The notes beneath the pieces are model-generated. The model searched no databases, was not told the origin of the DNA, and worked only from the letters and a program-made list of their open reading frames with translations. A stretch of 64,000 bases of DNA from Sideroxydans sp. (GTDB lineage: Bacteria > Pseudomonadota > Gammaproteobacteria > Burkholderiales > Gallionellaceae): NCBI GenBank assembly GCA_029850585.1, contig JARCRQ010000030.1, positions 1 through 64,000 on the forward strand, in the 5' to 3' direction. Positions 62,392 through 64,000 of this stretch are shown here, in pieces; within the stretch, counting starts at the first letter, position 1; each line of letters begins with the position of its first letter. The position numbers and the translations under genes are program-made.

Positions 62392-62462
62392 AAGTCGTGA
62401 GCGGTGATTGCCTGCCAACACCATTGATGACTAACGATTGACCACTTACGCGTTTCTAGAGG
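62392..62462. repeat. Heptad-periodic intergenic element (CNACTNA type), degenerate
   Basis: TGACTAA CGATTGA CCACTTA follow each other in 7-base steps near 62428-62448 in the nuoM-nuoN gap; more diverged than the copies at nuoI-J and nuoL-M. Confidence 0.55.
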
Positions 62463-62467
62463 TGTAT

Positions 62468-63919
62468 ATGAATTTGATGGCGAACCTAATGCCTGTTGCC
62501 GCAGAAATTTTTCTGTTGTGCATGGTGTGTACGATTTTAATCGTGGACTTATTGCTCACCCAACACGGTAAATTTTGGACCTATTTACTGGTGCAAATCA
62601 CCTTGCTCGGTTGCGCGGCAATTACGGTTTATACGCACGTCGATGGCGTGGTGTATGCCTTTAACAAAATGTATGTGGACGACTTAATGTCCGACGTACT
62701 CAAGCTGATGAGCTATTTGGGCGTGGCGATGATGCTGGTGTATTCACGCCAATACTTGTTGGTACGCGGCTTGTTTACGGGCGAATTCATGGTGCTGGCG
62801 TTGTTCGCTTTGCTCGGCATGAACGTGATGATTTCGGCAAATCATTTCCTGACCTTGTATCTGGGTTTGGAGCTGTTGTCGTTGAGCTTGTACGCGATGG
62901 TGGCGTTGCAACGTGATTCCGCGACGGCGACTGAAGCCGCGATGAAATACTTTGTGTTGGGCGCATTGGCTTCAGGCTTGTTGCTGTACGGCATGTCGAT
63001 GTTGTACGGCGCAACGGGTACGCTCGAACTCGGCGCAATTAAAGATGCGATTACGCATGGTGTGACCAACAAAGCCTTACTCACCTTCGGTTTGGTGTTC
63101 ATTGTGTCAGGCTTGTCGTTTAAGCTCGGTGTCGTGCCGTTCCATATGTGGGTGCCAGACGTGTATCACGGCGCGCCCACTGCGATGACCATGTTCATCG
63201 GCTCTGTGCCTAAATTAGCTGCCTTCGCTTTTGTCGCGCGCATCTTGGTGGAAGGCTTGCAACCCTTGGTGCATGACTGGGCGAGTATGTTGATGATTTT
63301 GGCGATTGCGTCGATGGCGTTGGGTAATTTATCCGCGATTGCGCAGACCAATATGAAGCGCATGTTTGCCTATTCGACCATCACTCATATGGGCTTTTTG
63401 CTGCTCGGTTTTATCAGCGGCGGAGTAGAGGGTTACGGTGCTTCAATGTTCTACGCGGTCACTTATGTACTGATGTCCTTGGGCGGTTTTGGCATGATTA
63501 TGTTGTTGTCGCGCGCAGGGTTTGAGGCAGATAACTTAAGCGACTTTAAGGGCTTGAATCAACGTAGTCCGTGGCTCGCCTTTATGATGATGTTGCTGAT
63601 GTTTTCGATGGCAGGTGTGCCGCCTACGGTAGGCTTTTATGCCAAGTTGTCAGTGCTCAATGCTGTGGTGGTAGCGGGCTACACATGGCTGGCGGTGGTG
63701 GCGGTATTGCTGTCACTCATCGGCGCGTTCTACTACTTGCGTATCGTCAAATTGATGTATTTCGATGCGCCCGAAAGCCACGAAAAAATTCATCTCTCAC
63801 CCGATAGCGCGGTGTTGATTAGCTTTAATGGCTTAGGCGTGTTGGCATTAGGCATGATGCCGGGCATGTTGATGGCGATTTGTGCGGCAGCGGTGCAATA
63901 CTCTTTGCTGTTGCGCTAA
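62468..63919 (+). CDS. nuoN: NADH-quinone oxidoreductase subunit N
   Basis: 483 residues from the ATG at 62468 (AGAGGTG upstream); the ten extra residues in the track are from the repeat. Antiporter-like subunit: [57 protein letters not shown] and [14 protein letters not shown]. Last subunit of complex I. Confidence 0.97.
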   Translation: MNLMANLMPVAAEIFLLCMVCTILIVDLLLTQHGKFWTYLLVQITLLGCAAITVYTHVDGVVYAFNKMYVDDLMSDVLKLMSYLGVAMMLVYSRQYLLVRGLFTGEFMVLALFALLGMNVMISANHFLTLYLGLELLSLSLYAMVALQRDSATATEAAMKYFVLGALASGLLLYGMSMLYGATGTLELGAIKDAITHGVTNKALLTFGLVFIVSGLSFKLGVVPFHMWVPDVYHGAPTAMTMFIGSVPKLAAFAFVARILVEGLQPLVHDWASMLMILAIASMALGNLSAIAQTNMKRMFAYSTITHMGFLLLGFISGGVEGYGASMFYAVTYVLMSLGGFGMIMLLSRAGFEADNLSDFKGLNQRSPWLAFMMMLLMFSMAGVPPTVGFYAKLSVLNAVVVAGYTWLAVVAVLLSLIGAFYYLRIVKLMYFDAPESHEKIHLSPDSAVLISFNGLGVLALGMMPGMLMAICAAAVQYSLLLR

Positions 63920-63933
63920 TACACCACAAGACT

Positions 63934-64000
63934 ATGTCTGCGGATAATTTGAAGTTGAGTGTTCAGCCTTACCAATTATTGAAAAATCTGCAAATGCAAA
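63934..64000 (+). CDS. Partial CDS at window end
   Basis: ATG 15 bp after the nuoN stop opens 22 codons (MSADNLKLSVQPYQLLKNLQ) to the window edge. No ribosome site is obvious but the spacing fits an operon extension. Too short to name. Confidence 0.45.
   Translation, partial: MSADNLKLSVQPYQLLKNLQMQ

Overview
This window is a chromosomal segment of a Gram-negative bacterium, most likely a betaproteobacterium of the Nitrosomonadales/Gallionellaceae type. The basis is gene order and protein character: tpiA-secG-tRNA-Leu-nuoA to nuoN, dapA followed by a lipoprotein and an MBL hydrolase, hom near thrC, and a RoxA-DUF7931 pair. The genus assignment is inference; no marker gene in the window settles it.

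Layout. 1-2.9 kb is accessory: two toxin-antitoxin pairs (BrnT-type, VapC-type) and an orphan ParA-like ATPase with a small partner. 3-13.8 kb is mostly housekeeping: a YccA/Bax-inhibitor membrane protein, tRNA-Asp and tRNA-Ser, queD, a MoxR-DUF58-transglutaminase operon, alaA, hom and thrC. 13.9-19.5 kb is a minor-pilin operon (PilE, FimT, PilV, PilW, PilX types). Its last gene, where pilY1 normally lies, encodes an unrecognised 887-residue secreted protein. 19.8-31.3 kb holds a NarL-type regulator, an AEC transporter, an RND pair with a hairpin-less adaptor, nadC, clpB behind a textbook heat-shock promoter, psd and an rlmN homologue with an in-frame repeat insertion. 31.4-33.8 kb holds mnmH and selD, divergent and both frameshifted.

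33.9-38.7 kb is a second accessory island: unrecognised genes, an S24-peptidase remnant, an HD-domain gene facing a Nudix/HTH regulator across a perfect 20+20 bp inverted repeat, a metallopeptidase remnant and a HigBA-type pair. 38.8-48.8 kb is housekeeping: feoAB, dapA, an MBL hydrolase, roxA, bcp, slyD, panC, panD, tpiA and secG. 48.9-63.9 kb is tRNA-Leu followed by a complete 14-subunit complex I operon. The nuoC-nuoD junction carries a duplication of the nuoD start that makes a 39-codon ORF.

Intergenic DNA is rich in small repeats. There is an approximately 85-bp element in two copies (9.04 and 47.1 kb), a second element in two copies (42.8 and 47.06 kb), elements with strict 7-bp periodicity in five gaps, and ATTCCC/GGGAAT hairpins. 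Many promoters share a -10 box followed by CGCGCC. The strongest candidates for something undescribed are the 887-residue pilus-operon protein, the paired 85-bp element, and the HD/Nudix pair with its embedded divergent promoter.
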